Shown here: piece after piece, positions 22,362 through 35,229 of the stretch
Numbering within the stretch: position 1 is the first letter of the stretch
How the letters are laid out: the number at the start of each line of letters is the position of its first letter
From: Whalleya microplaca
Taxonomy: Eukaryota; Ascomycota; Sordariomycetes; Xylariales; Xylariaceae
Length of the DNA: 64,000 nt
Assembly: GCA_022497155.1 (NCBI GenBank)
Contig: MU385786.1
Coordinates: 98,561 to 162,560 of the forward strand
Reading direction: 5' to 3'
Notes under the pieces: model-generated
Seen by the model: the letters and a program-made list of their open reading frames with translations, nothing else
Databases searched by the model: none
Told to the model about the DNA's origin: nothing
Program-made: the position numbers and the translations under genes

Positions 22362-25300
22362 ATGCCTGCCAACAACAACCGACAGCAGGCCTCGCAGGCT
22401 TCACAGGCCTCGCAGGCCGCTGCTGCATCATCATCCGCACCGAAGGCTACCGCCAAGTACACGAACAAAGATGGGACAAAGTATATCTCCGTCCCCAAGT
22501 CCTCTGCTTCCACCCCGCCGGCCCAGCCCTCGCCAACCACCACTTCGTCTTCCAGAAGTGGTGTCCCGACCAACAACCCACCTCCCGCTGCCGATATACC
22601 TCCTGCGCCGCCCGTGAATCGCAAGAAGCAGAAGCGCCGGGCCAAGGCTGCTGCTAAAGCTGCCGCAGAGCAGGCCGAGGCGGCCACGGCGAATGGTCTC
22701 CCGAGTCCGGCGTCTACGAGCAGTGCCCCTCTTCCTCACCCCACAGAGGCCCCTCAGAAACCAGCGCATCATATTAGAATTGCCCTACCGACCGACAATC
22801 ATGCCCCTCATGGTCACATTCATAGTGATGAAGACTGGGGCGATGAGACAGAAAGCGATGACGGTCAGCACCTTCAGCATCTTCAGCGCCCATCGACCAA
22901 TGGCTCGGTGCTGAAGCCCAAGAAGCCCAAGAAGAAGACGAAGAAGAAGGGGCTAGTCGACGAAGACGTGCCGATCCATAGCTCGGGGATATCGAAGGAG
23001 AAGATATGGAACACGTCCGGCCGCGAGGAGCGCGAGCGGATCAAGCAGTTCTGGCTCGGGCTCGGCGAGGACGAGCGAAAGTCACTAGTCAAGGTCGAGA
23101 AGGACGCTGTGCTCAAGAAGATGAAGGAGCAACAGAAGCATACCTGTAGCTGCACCGTCTGTGGGCGCAAACGAACCGCGATCGAGGAAGAACTGGAAGG
23201 CCTGTATGACGCGTACTACCAGGAGCTCGAATCGTTTGCGAACCAGCCTCACAGCCATCCGCATGGTCCTTCGATGTTCGCCCCGCCGAAGCGGTTTGGG
23301 CCCATGACGGGACTACATCCTCCGGGGGCCCTGCCTTCGAGATATCCCGGCCACCACTCGCCCCCCCGTGCCCATCTCGTGGAGCACATAGACCCCGAGG
23401 AAGATGAAGAAGAGGATGTCGAGGACTATAGCGACGAGGATGAACTAGATGACGAAGAAGAGGAAGATGAGCCTGAGGAGATACCTCGTGATTCCTATCC
23501 GCCCAACGACTTCTTCAACTTCGGCCAAAGTCTGACTGTCAAAGGTATGTTCTGGTTTCGTCATGCTTGTATACAGTGTGTTTTAAATAACATGTCGCAG
23601 GCGGCATTCTCACTGTGGCAGACGACCTACTCAAAAACGATGGCAAGAAATTCATTGAGATGATGGAGCAGTTGGCCGAGCGCAGAATGGCACGTGAAGA
23701 AGATGCTAGGGATCATTATGCTGGCGGATACGGTCACCCCATCAACGGCAGCTCGTTACCGAATTCCCACAACCATCCCCCGCCCGACGACGACGAATAC
23801 GACGAGGAAGATGAGGAGGAAGAGGAATATGATAGCCAGGACGAAGAATACGAAGAGGAAGAGGTACCTAGCGGAAGTTCGACATGGCTTGTACCTTCAC
23901 TGACCTTGTGTGCCAGGACACTATGACCGACGAACAGCGCATGGAAGAGGGTCGCCGGATGTTTCAGATCTTTGCTGCGCGCATGTTCGAGCAGAGAGTA
24001 CTAACTGCATATCGGGAGAAGGTCGCCAAGGAACGCCAGGAGAAGCTACTGGAGGAATTGGCCCAGGAAGAATCACAGGAGTCAAAGCGGAAAGCTAAAA
24101 GGGCAAAAGACGCGCAAAAGCGAAAAGAGAAGGCGGCCCAGAAGAAGCAAGCCCAGCTCGAGGAGAAAGCGAAGCGGGACGCAGAGCAGGCCGCAGAAGA
24201 CCAAGCGCGCATAGAAGAGGAGAAAAGGAAAATCGAGGAAGTGAGACTCAAGGCAGAGGAGAAACGAAAGAAAAGGGATGCCCAGAAAAAGGCCGAGGAA
24301 GAGGAACGCCAGAGAAAAGAACTTGACCGACAGCGGCGCGCCCAGGAGCAAAAAGAGAAGCAAGCGGAACAGGAACGGAAGCTCCGCGAAGCGAAAGAGC
24401 GCGAAAAGAAGCTGAAGGAAGAGCAGCGACGCAAAGAGCAAGAAGCTCGTGAACTTAAGGAGCGCGAGACTCGGGAACGGAGGGAGAAGCATGAGAAAGA
24501 CAAGCGGGACAAGGAGTCCCGAGCCGCTCATGCGAAGACCGAACGGGACGCCAAGGAAAGGTCGAAGCAGGAAGAAAAGGCCATGTCGAAAGCTGCAGCT
24601 TTGGCAACCCCTATTCCGACTCAGCCGTCAAAGAAACAGCACCCTGTCTCGGTCCCTGCACTGCCTCATCAACCCCCGACACACCCATCACCTCAAGTCG
24701 CCGTTGCGACTCCTGCTCTACCTAAAGCGCCTACGCCCATGAAACCTCGATCCGTCTCGCAAGAGGTGGCAAGATCGGTTTCGCAAGCGTCTCCTTCGGC
24801 TTCAGGTCCAAGCCAGAACGCCTCGCCGCATCCCCTCACTCCGCTGCACACGAGTCCCGGCCCTATTGGACCACCGAGCAAGACTTCGTCCACTGGGCCT
24901 TCGAGCGGAGCACCTTTGGCGCAGCCGGCGTCTCCACTCCATGGAGGAATGAAAAGCCCGCCCGGCTTACCGCAGGGTCCGTTCAACATGGGTCAGCCCC
25001 CGATAGGGATGCAGTATCCCCCCGGGATGCCGCCAACGGCGCCTGGGTTTGGTCGAATGCACGATCCAATATACTCTCCTGTACCTGGGAACTACCGGCA
25101 CGGGGGCATGCCAATACCACCCCCAGGCTTGGCCGGGCCTATGGGTGGGCGGCCTTTTCCGATGTCGCATCCACCGCCTGGATTTCCACAGCCAGCAGAA
25201 CAGTCTATATCAAGTATGCATCACCAAGGATTCTCCCCTGAGAATGCATCAGGACAACCTTCGTCTCATTCGCGTCAAGCGTCTGCATCCTTCGATGCGA

Positions 25301-26070
25301 GTCCCCTGGACCCTAGAGGACCCGGCGGTACACCTCAGCCAATTAGTAGGCCAACGCCTATTGGTAGACCAGCAAGTATAGTCCATGAACAGCGGAATCA
25401 CAATTTATCCTCAGAACTCGACACCCTGAGCAATCAACTTGGCAGTAGTGCTCTACTAGAAGACTCGGAAGAACAATTTCTAAATTCTGGGCCTACCCGA
25501 GGAAGCACTGCTGCTCCAGGGCCGCATCGGGCTCCAGGACCTCGGCCGTCGTTCCCTAGCGCGCCATTCCCAGATCCGGCATATGGCCCACCTATTGGAT
25601 GGGGTCCTCCACCGGTATTCCCACCTCCCGGTTTCGGTAACCCCGCGTGGCCTCCGCACCCTGCGTTTAGTGCTCCGCATCCCGGCATGCGACCCACGCA
25701 GCCCCGGTCCGTTGCCGTGCGTCAGATGCTTGTCCGGGCATGCAAGGACTTGGAGAATCACGCCGCCGACGTGAATGGATACATAGATCTGCCGGCTATC
25801 AAGGGCCACGTGGATTCCATAAATCTTCCGCCGACCGAGCCTGTATCCGAACGGGAGCTGTTGGACATGTGCGAGACTGAAGGCAATCCCCAGAACGGAG
25901 GCGGCAGCTTCGATGTCCGACGCGACGACAACGGCAAGGTTGCGATCCGGTTCGAACCCGACGGAGCATTGATCCCGCCGGGCTATCCGCGCAGCATCGG
26001 GGCTCCTGGCGAAATCGGTAGTCCCATCGTCGGGGCCGGATCACCTAGCGTGTTCAACTCGCGGAACTAG
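22362..26070 (+). CDS. NST1: Stress response protein NST1 (3 exons, 1199 aa)
   Basis: Fungal NST1, named for negatively affecting salt tolerance in yeast; probably a cytoplasmic regulator linked to mRNA processing factors. Exons are 22362-23544, 23601-23863 and 23917-26070, with introns of 56 and 53 bp; phases match and the sum is 1200 codons. Domain order: Gln/Ala/Ser/Pro-rich N-terminus, a basic [19 protein letters not shown] segment, the conserved core [20 protein letters not shown] and [21 protein letters not shown] with its CxCxxC cysteines (about 260-300), and acidic runs of Asp/Glu (about 345-375 and 455-480). A long charged coiled coil rich in Lys/Glu/Arg/Gln follows (about 500-720), then a Pro/Gly/Ser-rich tail and a C-terminal conserved segment near [17 protein letters not shown]. 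Size and order match the family. Antisense frames over the acidic and coiled-coil parts are shadows. Confidence 0.95.
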
Positions 26071-29000
26071 AGGTTAGACTCCGTTCGAAGATTATTTGAT
26101 TGATTGCCTAGGCCCCGTTCAGTGCCTCTGGAGGATTAGTAGGTTAGCAAGCAAGCAGGCAAGCAGGCAGCAGGACTGGCATTTTTCTTATCGCCGACAA
26201 AAAAAATTCATCATGCATACATACTATCATCTCTATGTGGGGAAGGGATGTGGAAGGGAGAGGTTAAGCCTCGAGAAAACAACTAACAGGGCCGCTGCTG
26301 GGTGAGCATTGCGCGGCACCCGTTCCGTTGTATTGTATTGAGTAGATTACACCAACGCAGATTCATTCGAAGGGGGGGCGTGTTTTTTTCGAACAAACAA
26401 ACCTCGATATGGGAAGCATTCTTATGCATGAATTCTTTGATTCTGTTTTATGCGTGAGTGAGAGAGTGAGAGAAGTTCTTCTTTTGGAGTCTGAGGGCTC
26501 TCTACTCTCTATGCGCAAGCGTGTGTGCTTGTTGCGGCCTTGATTTGCGGTGTTTATGGACCGTTGATAGGGTCGTCGTTACGAATGAGAACATCGTTGA
26601 GCAGTCCGCACACCACATACAATTCCCTTCCCTGTCCCAAATCAGCCATAGATGTGTATTGTGTAAAAATGTAAATCAGGTGGCACATGGCCATCTTGAC
26701 TTCTTCTGTCTACGTAGATATTATAGGTAAGTTGTAATATGTAGTCCTTGGATATATTGCATCCTACCTAGGGGCCCTCGAAGTTTGAGGACACGACTTT
26801 GGTCAATGGACGTCAAGTCACGTACACTTTAGGTATGTACCGCCTGTTGTTCTAATATAAACTGTGTCGAGTACCTAGCTGGATCATGTAGGGTTAAGCT
26901 GCATGCTTACAGGTGATACATATTTACACAGTTGCGGCACTGTTCAAGACCTGGGTAGAACTCGACCTGCCACTTGTTCAGCGGGCAGTTTTCTAGTCAT
27001 ATTGGGCCGCTGTATAACCTAGCTGTAAGTCAGCTGCCTCTAGACGGCTATGAAGTCTCGCCTCGGGCGATGAGGGACTTGCCAGTAGGCTACGTAACTC
27101 GTGTACTTAATGCCGGCATGTTTCTGAGTACATATCCATGTACCATTAGCGGACTAATTACATAGGGATCTAGTTGGGAAATAGGACTGAGAAATACGTA
27201 CCCGAAATATTCGAAGTCCTGGGGCATGTGCTAGGATAAGTGAAGCTCGCATGAGCGTTATTGTATCCCATGGGATGGAGGGAGACAATAGCGTAATGAT
27301 ATATACGTAAGGCGGGCTTTTAAGAGGCACTACATGTTATATAGGTGGAATAAATCATCTACGCTGAGATGGTACTTAGACAGCTTCCAGAATATGGAAA
27401 TTGCGAAGTGGGATGGTACTCTAGCAACAAGCAATGGGAACAGTGCCTCGAACTTGTGGATACAACAATGCCTTGAACAGTCAGCCGGGGAAAAGAAGTA
27501 AAAAGGCTGCAAAAAGTTACCAGGGCAAAAAATTGAACCTAAGACCTTCAAAGAACTGACAAAAAAAGCTGGGGAGGAGTGACTTCTTAACCCTCCTTGC
27601 GAAAAACCCCTTTGGATTTTTCATCACCGTCTAGTTACCGGTACCCATTTCTCAGCATGGCTCCATGGGATCCCAGCTCCGGCTACCAGACCAGTCTCTC
27701 ATTATGATTTATAACCCCCCTCCCCCTCCAATGGTTGCCCTGGTTTTTATGACCAGTCCTGGGTTTCTGTACCTGCCGGGGTTGCTGGGCTTCATAGATC
27801 CCTCACCTGTTGCCTACCTTCCCTCTACCTGCCATGGTACACCATTACAAATCTAGTACCTGCCTTCCATATAATTATGTAGACGTATTTACCCATTAAT
27901 AGACACACAACTGAAGCTATACACTGAATCATATTCAACATAACTTCTGCTCTTCAATCTTTTGTACAGTTAGTATCATTATACCATATCGTTTTATAAA
28001 CTAAATATATATGTCCCTTTCACGATCAGTCCAAGTATGTTCACATTCCTAAGAACTGAACCTGAACGGACCATTACCCATGTTGCACTGGTGAAGCAGA
28101 GGAGCCTGTATCAGAGACCATGATCCTCAAGTTGTTCAAGCTCGAGGGCGAAGCCTTTAACTGTAAGTGGCAACTTCCAACCTAGCTACCTTAGAGAGAC
28201 ATATATGGCTTGATTTTATCTGCTGTAAATATCTGATACCATATCATGATGGGTTTAGGAGGACAACCAAGATGTGGCAGGGAAGTTCGGAGTTAGACGT
28301 CAGGGGGAAGTTATCGAAATACGCACTACCAGGTACAGGGCCATCATGAACACGATGCTCTAAGCGTCCCTTAAATAACACTTCCCTAGCCCTTCTCTGT
28401 TATCCATGATCACCACAATATCTATCATGATATGGAATGTCGGGATTCTATAACTTCTCCTTTGCTTAAAAACATAATTCGTGGCTGCCAATTTCCCCTA
28501 AAAAACACCTAACCCTATCATAGCCAAGAACTAGTGTTGAGAGCCCCCTCGCCTCTAAGTCCCTTGCCCTGCGGTAAATGCTTGAACATTTTCAAATATC
28601 AGACCAAGACCGCATCATAATAAAAAGACCAACAAGCCTCCGCAACGACTTCGTCAGCTTCTAGAGCCTAGCGTCAATTCTACACAGTAACTCTACATCG
28701 TAGATGACCAACTACCCCTATTCATCATACCTACCTTAACCTTGACATCTTCGCCTCCTTACTCTCCTGCAAGAGTTCTACACTCCTACGGCAGAAAAGC
28801 TGACTAATCCCAAAAGCCTTCATCTGATCCCTTTGTCTCTACCAGGTCATTCAACGCATTACAAGCCCCTAACTTGGCGGTACATGCTTAGATGACTATC
28901 TTGAGAGCATTTCCAGCTGTATACATAGATGTCACAGTATTCCGATAGCCCTCGCCATCATTACTCTATAGTTTGACAGAATATGGAATTTGTGCAGTAC

Positions 29001-30254
29001 TTACACGCTCAATTGCAAGGAAACATGAGACCATAATGCCGACTAGATTCGTCTGCAACTCATTTACCATAATCCTATTTGAAATAGAACTGAAGAACTA
29101 GAATCACAACTGTTCCCAAACCCCCAGGCTATGTCAATGAATAATCCAGGCCAACATAAAGCCATGAACGGCTCGTGCTTTAAGCGGATAGCTTGATGGG
29201 GGTGACGATAGATATCATTTTTCTAGCATTAAAGCGCTGAAGAAGCGGCACTAACTGAAGGCATCACTATGCTCAAAGCCCGGGCAATTAACCCGCACCC
29301 CTATCTTAGCGTTTGCCGCCCAGGAATCGTAGTCGAAAAACACAACATGCAATCATCTAGTACCAGAAAAGAAAGAAAAGCTAGGTGAGCCTTGACGCTG
29401 GGGCGCTATTCTCCCATCGCCGTAGTCACTATGCTCCATAAAGCTTCGCAGACATGTCAGATTCTAAGTTCTCGGCTATGAGCACTCATGGTTGGCGTCT
29501 AGGGTCTATTAAGCCAGCTCATAATGGTAGCGGTCGAGCTCACCGCTGACTTGTTTCAGCTTGGGCGTAGATGAACGAATGAGAGTGGAGGAAATATATA
29601 TGCCTGGAACTTTGTGAGGTTCTTCGATAGTTGCGTCTCTTCACGCCGTAGGTGTATTTTATATCTTCACCCGGCACAAGTCCACATAATCTATACCTTT
29701 TGGCCTATTTGGTGCATTTGTGGCGATGACGTTATGCCATGTCGTTAATATTGTAGGGTCCCGACTGGCCGGTTCGCCAAGAGCGATGTGCAATTCTCCA
29801 ATAAAGCGGTTAACAAGGGATACCCGGGCAGCTCGGGGATCTCCGTCGCCACGAGATCGGTCTATCAAAATCTCCAAACCTTGAACATCAAAGTCCTGCT
29901 GTAAACTGCAATGATCGGGAAAAGGAAACTGATGGATATGAGTCAAGGTTCTCGCGTAAATAAATCAGTTAAAGTCGATGCAATGAAGTTCTTAGACACC
30001 GCAGCCCGTGATATAGCTAAATAGACTTGACTGTTGGATGAACAAACCCGATTCCCGATTCCATATACCTTCTTTCTACGCCTTTGAGTTGAGACACAAT
30101 GGTACCCTGTATCCGATGCAGACAGACTAGTTTCACGCACGCAACGCCGCAAGTAGTCTTGCAACATGGCAGTATTTCGAACCCTTACAATTACCTCTCT
30201 CGTCCTCCGCCGCACCATCGCCAGCACCCGACCTATCCTCCTCCCCCTCCAACA
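26071..30254. other. 4.2-kb gene-free region
   Basis: The first ~450 bases look like the NST1 3' flank with simple AAGC/GAGA stretches. The rest is AT-leaning with short random frames. The 95-codon minus frame at 29659-29946 begins with TTG, lacks a good start or splice partners and is not annotated. No repeats or RNA genes are recognised. Confidence 0.5.
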
Positions 30255-31181
30255 TCACGCGAACGGGTTCTGAGCGGGCGCAGCACCAGCACCGGGACTA
30301 GTAGGCGGGCGTTGCATCGGGGCGGGGATCTCCTTGTTGGCGGCGGCGCTCTTGGCGATCTTCTGGGCCTCCTTCTGGGCCTGGCGCTTGCGGATGTTGC
30401 GCTTGTCGCGGCAGCACAGGAAGAACAGCGTCGCGGTGCCGACGCCGAAGCAGACGGCCAGGATGATCGTGATGACGAGCTCGCCCGTGTCCAGCGTGTC
30501 CTTGCGCAGCATGCACACGTCCAGCCCTTTGCTGTCCTTCATGCAGATGTTCTCGTCCGCGCACACCTCCGTCGGCACCGTCGTCTCGAAGCAGGACAGC
30601 GTCGAGCCGGACTCCGAGCCCGTCGATTGGATCGGGCAGGAACTGGTCGACATCGTGCTCGTGGTGCTGCATATGAGCGACGTGGATGTTCCTGTTGTTC
30701 CCGTTGTTGCTGCTGTTGTCGTTGCTTCCGTCGTTGCTGTGGTAGCCCGGGGCACAGGTGCTGCCGTCAGTGCTGCGATTGTGGTCAGTGAGTAGGCCTA
30801 CATACATGTGCGGCGAGTTGTAGGTATTAGTAGCTCACCTGGTATCCGGTCGGGCCCACGCCGCCGCAGCTCAGCTGCCGACTTGCCATTGCCGCAATTC
30901 TTGATAACGAAGTCGGCCTCGATCACCGACTCTGCCAAAGTGCAACCGGCGTGATAAAAGCATTGTTGCAGCTTGTTAGACTCAATGAATCCCCCAGACG
31001 CCGTCAGGAAGCAGTATTCCAATGAACCCTTGTCACCGCAGGCGGCGGCCTCGGATAGATTGCGCGCGCCATCGCGCAGACACGCGGATTGGACTCCTGT
31101 CGCCCCGGCAAGAGTCCATCTTGAGAGCAGTAATAGGGGTAAAAGGGTGGAAGGGAGTGGTGTGGCTGAGAGAAAATGCAT
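30255..31181 (-). CDS. Secreted cysteine-rich, single-pass membrane protein (2 exons, 286 aa)
   Basis: Unnamed fungal surface protein. Minus-strand exons are 31181-30839 and 30772-30255; the 66-bp intron 30773-30838 has GTGAGC, CTGAC branch and GCAG, with phase 1 on both sides (287 codons). Residues 1-26 form a signal peptide (ATPLPSTLLPLLLLSRWTLAGA). The ectodomain first shows six cysteines (ACL, ACGD, YCFL, QCFYHAGC, NCGNG). A Thr/Ser/Ala-rich, probably O-glycosylated stretch follows, then a second cysteine cluster ending VCADENICMKDSKGLDVC. One transmembrane helix (about 211-233, ELVITIILAVCFGVG..) is followed by juxtamembrane CC and a basic RDKRNIRKRQ cytoplasmic tail with a Pro/Ala-rich end. 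The cysteine spacing recalls small extracellular domains of fungal receptors or adhesins but is not the eight-cysteine CFEM pattern. Confidence 0.85.
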
Positions 31182-31249
31182 CTTGACTCTTGAGCGTGAG
31201 CTGATGAGCTTCGCGATGTTAGACGGTGATAGGAAAAATGGGTATCAAG

Positions 31250-31271
31250 CACACACACACACACACACACC
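31250..31271. repeat. (CA)11 dinucleotide microsatellite
   Basis: An uninterrupted CA run about 70 bp upstream of the ATG of the membrane-protein gene, probably inside its 5' leader or core promoter. Confidence 0.9.
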
Positions 31272-33458
31272 GCCAAGGCGAACGCTTATAAGAAAAGCAG
31301 GCGGCCCAGGAGTCTAGACAACGTAGACCCCTATCAATTCTTTCGTAGCCCTTTTCCGTTCACTGCGTGACAATGTCGTACAATCTGACGGCAAGAGTGA
31401 CATGCAGATTATGAAACACCTGTCTCGCGAGAGGAACAAGAAAGGGAAGACTCAATCGAAAAAGACGGGAAGGGGCTGGAAAGGTAGGATCCTAGCTGAA
31501 TATGTATGAAAACGAATCCTCGCTCTCCTAGAACCCTTGGACGCTACCGAACTCCCTCTGTCCTGGTTACTTCCGTCCTATCGCGGCTGGTCTAATGGGT
31601 CCCGTCTGGACCTCGCTGACTAGGGGGAAAATGCTTACAAGGGCCATGACCTGAGCTTGAGGGGCATGTTGCTGCGGGCTGACTATTGAGCCAGCCTGTG
31701 TATGCAGCTGTTGATTCGCCCAAGGAAATTAGTTGAGGCTTGCTTTGTACCTATTTTAGTCGGAAGCTGCATATCTCATAGGCCATCTCATAATTGCCTC
31801 TATTATAGACACGTTACTTGCGTACGCAAGTATACAGTGGCCAGCCGCCGCAGTCCCCCATTCTTAATTGGGTAATTTCAACAAATTCAGGGTCTCTAAG
31901 CCGTCACGTTCCGTTGAATGTCGTGAGATGAACCGTAGACTTGATCGAAATTGATTCAGTGATACTACATATACTACTGCGTATGTGTCTTCTCTAGTTT
32001 AGCCTAACTGGAACGTGGAACAGCTTTTTGTGCAGGTTGGTGCAGGTAATTCGCAGATCTGATTGTGCCCTATTAACGGGTTACTGGATAGATAAATGAT
32101 CGGCCGAAAAAATTGGCTCAGCCTTACATGGCCAAGTCAGCTTCTGCTTGTGTTAGTAGATGTTGTTATCCATGTAAGTTGATGGGAAATACCGCTGTCA
32201 AAGTGAATAGCGACATCGAAAGAGATCAAGCTCACCCCTAAATAGGGGTCTCCCACAAGCTCATTTCATTGCTCGTGAAAAGCCTCGTCACCTTAATAAG
32301 TACCCATGGTGAAAAAACCACCGAAAAAACTGAATAATGCCTTAGGCTAGTTGTTGGTGGGCTGTGCCATCCCGGCTCGCGGGGAAGCACTAATTGAGTG
32401 GCTGAGTCTAGGCATCGTGCGCTGTATGCTGTATGCAGTTGGTACGTCGCAGCTGAACGAACCATCCAACGAACATAAGGAAACGTCTGGGTGAACTACT
32501 ACTACGTACTGAGGCCAGGTTGCGAAGGGGCTCTCTGTTTATTATTCTTTTTTGCTCTCTTCTTACTCTAGGTTGAATGATAGGTAGCTTCTCTGTGCTA
32601 CTAGAAGTAGTAGATAGGTACGGCAGGAGTTGTAACTTGTAATTCAATCGGTGCAGTATTGGCGCTATAAGCCATGATACACCACGTCGCAGTAGGGAGA
32701 CGCATCGCCGTGATCAGTCCAGTTGCATTGTACCTGTCTCCTGCATCCCACACAGCCACAAGATTCGGTACACCGTATAGAATGAATCCATGTCTCCATT
32801 CAAGATGCGACACTGAAGACGTTATCATATTGGCCCATAGGTATCAAATGATCAGCCGGATAGCATTTGCCGGGAACATTGAATGTCCGTTTCTCCTATA
32901 TCGTGGTCTTTAAGATGCGTGGTGAAACGTGCTCTTTTCAAGCTGCTGCGAGATGCTGATATCGAATCTAGTAGCGGTTAGCGACAGGGCCTCCTGTTCG
33001 ATGCCTAGGTTTGAAGTGTAACTCCACCAGCCGGCACATATGTTAGCGCATTAGTTGAAGTTCCACACGCTCTGAAAGAGTGATTCAAGCCAGCATCATT
33101 AGGTAAATGGCACTTTGCCCTTCTCAGGCGGACTTGGCATTTCAAGCTGTTCGGCCAATGTTAGGCACAGGTGGATTTTGCTGAACATGTTGAGGATGTA
33201 CATGATCTGAATAATAAGGTAGGTTACAAAAGTTCATACAGAGTTTATTTACCTACCTACTGAATCATTAAAGAAATGAAGTTACAACCTGGAAGCTGGT
33301 AGGTCTAAGCTTAGATAATCCGGGATTCACAGTCACTTAAATCTGCCACGTGATTACCTGGTTGTACCAGCTGCCCTGTTTGGAGAGACGAATACATACG
33401 TCATCACCTACACGCCGGCTCCGAAACATGCCATCCAGATTGTTCCGCGACTGTTCTG

Positions 33459-33464
33459 TATAAG
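33459..33464 (+). promoter_or_regulatory. TATA-like element of the I78 inhibitor gene
   Basis: TATAAG 120 bp upstream of ATG 33579, with a downstream C/A-rich leader (ctctcaaggaaaccaaaacatc). Confidence 0.4.
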
Positions 33465-33578
33465 AATAACCCTACCAGTCTACTCTCAGCACTAAAAATT
33501 CATCCTCTACAACTCTCTCAAGGAAACCAAAACATCATCAGACGCTTAATTATTTAGATCGACTGCAAATCTTCCAAA

Positions 33579-33907
33579 ATGCCTCTCGTCGTTCCAGGTA
33601 TCACCAGCGACTCCCAGGATAAGACCGCGGACTGGACCAGCAAGCTTGTTGGCAAGACGGTATCTGACCAAGACCACACGGAGACGGTATGAACAGACAC
33701 CTCTTCACATGCTTCTTCTTGATATAACGACTACGTGGAGCGAACTAGCTAACATATACGCTTGCTCAGAACTTCTGCAAGAAGGACCTCCCGCAGCAAT
33801 GCCGGGTCATCCAGCCGGGAATGATGGTGACTAAGGATTTCAACCCTGACCGGCTGAATGTTCATGTCAAGGAGGACGGCACCGTCACCCATGTTCAGCA
33901 TGGTTAG
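33579..33907 (+). CDS. Peptidase inhibitor I78 family protein (2 exons, 81 aa)
   Basis: Small protein of the fungal I78 inhibitor family (potato inhibitor I-like fold; serine-peptidase inhibitors). Exons are 33579-33686 and 33770-33907. The 83-bp intron has GTATGA, agctaac branch and CTCAG; both junctions are phase 0. The first exon encodes WTSKLVGKTVSDQD and the second the diagnostic RVIQPGMMVTKDFNPDRLNV followed by EDGTVTHVQHG at the C-terminus. There is no signal peptide, so it is cytosolic as predicted, as in many fungal members, and may protect against the cell's own peptidases. Both exons are too short to stand out as open frames, so the gene is easily missed. Two cysteines (NFCKK and QQCRV) lie close together in exon 2 and could pair. 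Confidence 0.93.
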
Positions 33908-34506
33908 ATGTCGACTTCGTGATGGGTAACCTCTAAGCATGGAAGCTGAGGTTAGTGGCTGGTTAGTCTGTGAAACAGGATATCGCTGGCGAAGAGCAGA
34001 CGGTGTTACCCCTACTCCTAGTTAGCACGAGTAGTGATGAACGATACCTCTAAGACAATAATATCGCCGCTATACCTAACTTCGGTGGACTTGAGCAATC
34101 TACACCGTATCAAATTGTGAATCACTACAAGCTTAGGTCATAGTACCGTAGTGTGTATGTATGAATATGTACGGTACAACGCTGCATCTCATATTGACAT
34201 ACATGATATCCATACATATGATATGTCAATATGTACATACTGCGTAGGTAATCTGCCAGACTACACCACTGCCCACCACTGCAAGGTGCGCAAGGGAGGA
34301 CCCTTAGCGGATGATCAGCTAGATTGCCCCTCTGCCTTGGCTGCCCCTCGTTCAATTGCGGGGCATTCCCAGCGCCGCACCGCTACGATTGCCCCTCCTG
34401 CCCCTCCAAACTTTCACAAGCTCCCATCCCAAACAATTATTCCGATCATCGACACCCTACCTATCCAGAATACCAGCAGCGCATTGATCAGTAGCAACAC
34501 GCCAAG
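33908..34506. other. Intergenic region and TMA20 leader
   Basis: 600 bp between co-oriented genes. A hairpin-forming inverted repeat (11-bp arms at 34190-34200 and 34223-34233, containing catattgacat) lies about 270 bp upstream of the TMA20 ATG. The open frame running through 34151-34663 covers leader, first exon and intron and is not itself a gene. Confidence 0.5.
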
Positions 34507-35229
34507 ATGTTCAAGAAAGAGTAAGTATCATCAGCTTCCCAGTCCCGTCATTTCCCCTTGCGACTTCAAGACCCCAGCCCAGCCCAAATGCCTCTCGACG
34601 GGACAGACCGTACCTACAGACCTCCCACCAGCTGACCACGCGCCCACGCACCCACCAGGTTGAACGCGGCGCCGAAGTCGAAGCTGAAGTCGTCGGTGCA
34701 GCGCTCGCTGCGGCAATCGCTGCTGACGACGTACCCGCTGCTGCACCGGTACATCGACGAGATCCTGCCGAAGAAGGGGTCGCTGGAGGCGATGAAGCTG
34801 CCGGACCGGTGCACGCTGTACGTGCTGGACGCGCAGCCGCTGTTCTTCCAGCACGACACCTCGACGCTGCTGCCGCACCTCAAGCTCGTCCACCGCTTCC
34901 CCGCCGCCTTCCCCAGCATCCGCATCGATCGCGGCGCCATCCGCTTCGTACTCTCCGGCGCCACGCTCATGGCCCCCGGGCTCACGAGCGTCGGCGGACG
35001 GTTGCCGAGCGGTGCCGGTGGCGACGAGGGCCTCGACGAGGACGAGAGGTGGACCAGGGAGCTGGAGAAGGGCGAGCCGGTGGTTGTGAGGGCTGAGGAC
35101 AAAACTGAGGCTTGTGCTATTGGCTTCTTGGTCGCGGGCACGAAGGAGGTCAAGGAGAAGGGGAAGGGCCCCGTCATCGAGGATGCGCATTACCTAGGCG
35201 ATGGGCTGTGGAGGATTACTACAGATTAG
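34507..35229 (+). CDS. TMA20: TMA20/MCT-1-type translation factor, PUA domain (2 exons, 194 aa)
   Basis: Ribosome-associated protein that, with Tma22 (DENR), recycles 40S subunits and promotes reinitiation. The first exon is only 14 nt (34507-34520, MFKK plus two bases); the intron 34521-34658 (138 bp) starts GTAAGT and ends CCACCAG; exon 2 is 34659-35229. Joining gives MFKKELNAAPKSKLKSSVQR, matching the family start. The N-terminal MCT domain (HRYIDEILPKKGSLEAMKL and LYVLDAQPLFFQHD) is followed by LPHLKLVHRFP and the PUA domain: IRIDRGAIRFVLSGATLMAPGL, then EKGEPVVVRAEDKTEACAIG and the C-terminal DAHYLGDGLWRI. A Gly-rich insertion (GGRLPSGAGGDEGLDEDERW) in the PUA domain makes it slightly longer than yeast Tma20 (about 180 aa). 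Very strong GC bias in exon 2. Confidence 0.95.

Larger units (their letters stand above)
31182..33578. other. 2.4-kb gene-free region
   Basis: The left end holds the leader of the membrane-protein gene with a (CA)n run. The remaining sequence has only short frames without coding character. The right end is the promoter of the I78 inhibitor gene. Confidence 0.5.

Noticed and set aside
22079..22687. 202-codon minus-strand frame, Ala/Cys/Gly-rich
   Set aside because: Antisense to the NST1 start and leader; composition mirrors the Ala/Ser/Pro repeats.
29659..30227. Two overlapping minus frames of 94-95 codons
   Set aside because: One opens from TTG and neither has a splice partner or recognisable motif.
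34531..35190. 219-codon minus-strand frame
   Set aside because: Antisense to TMA20 exon 2.
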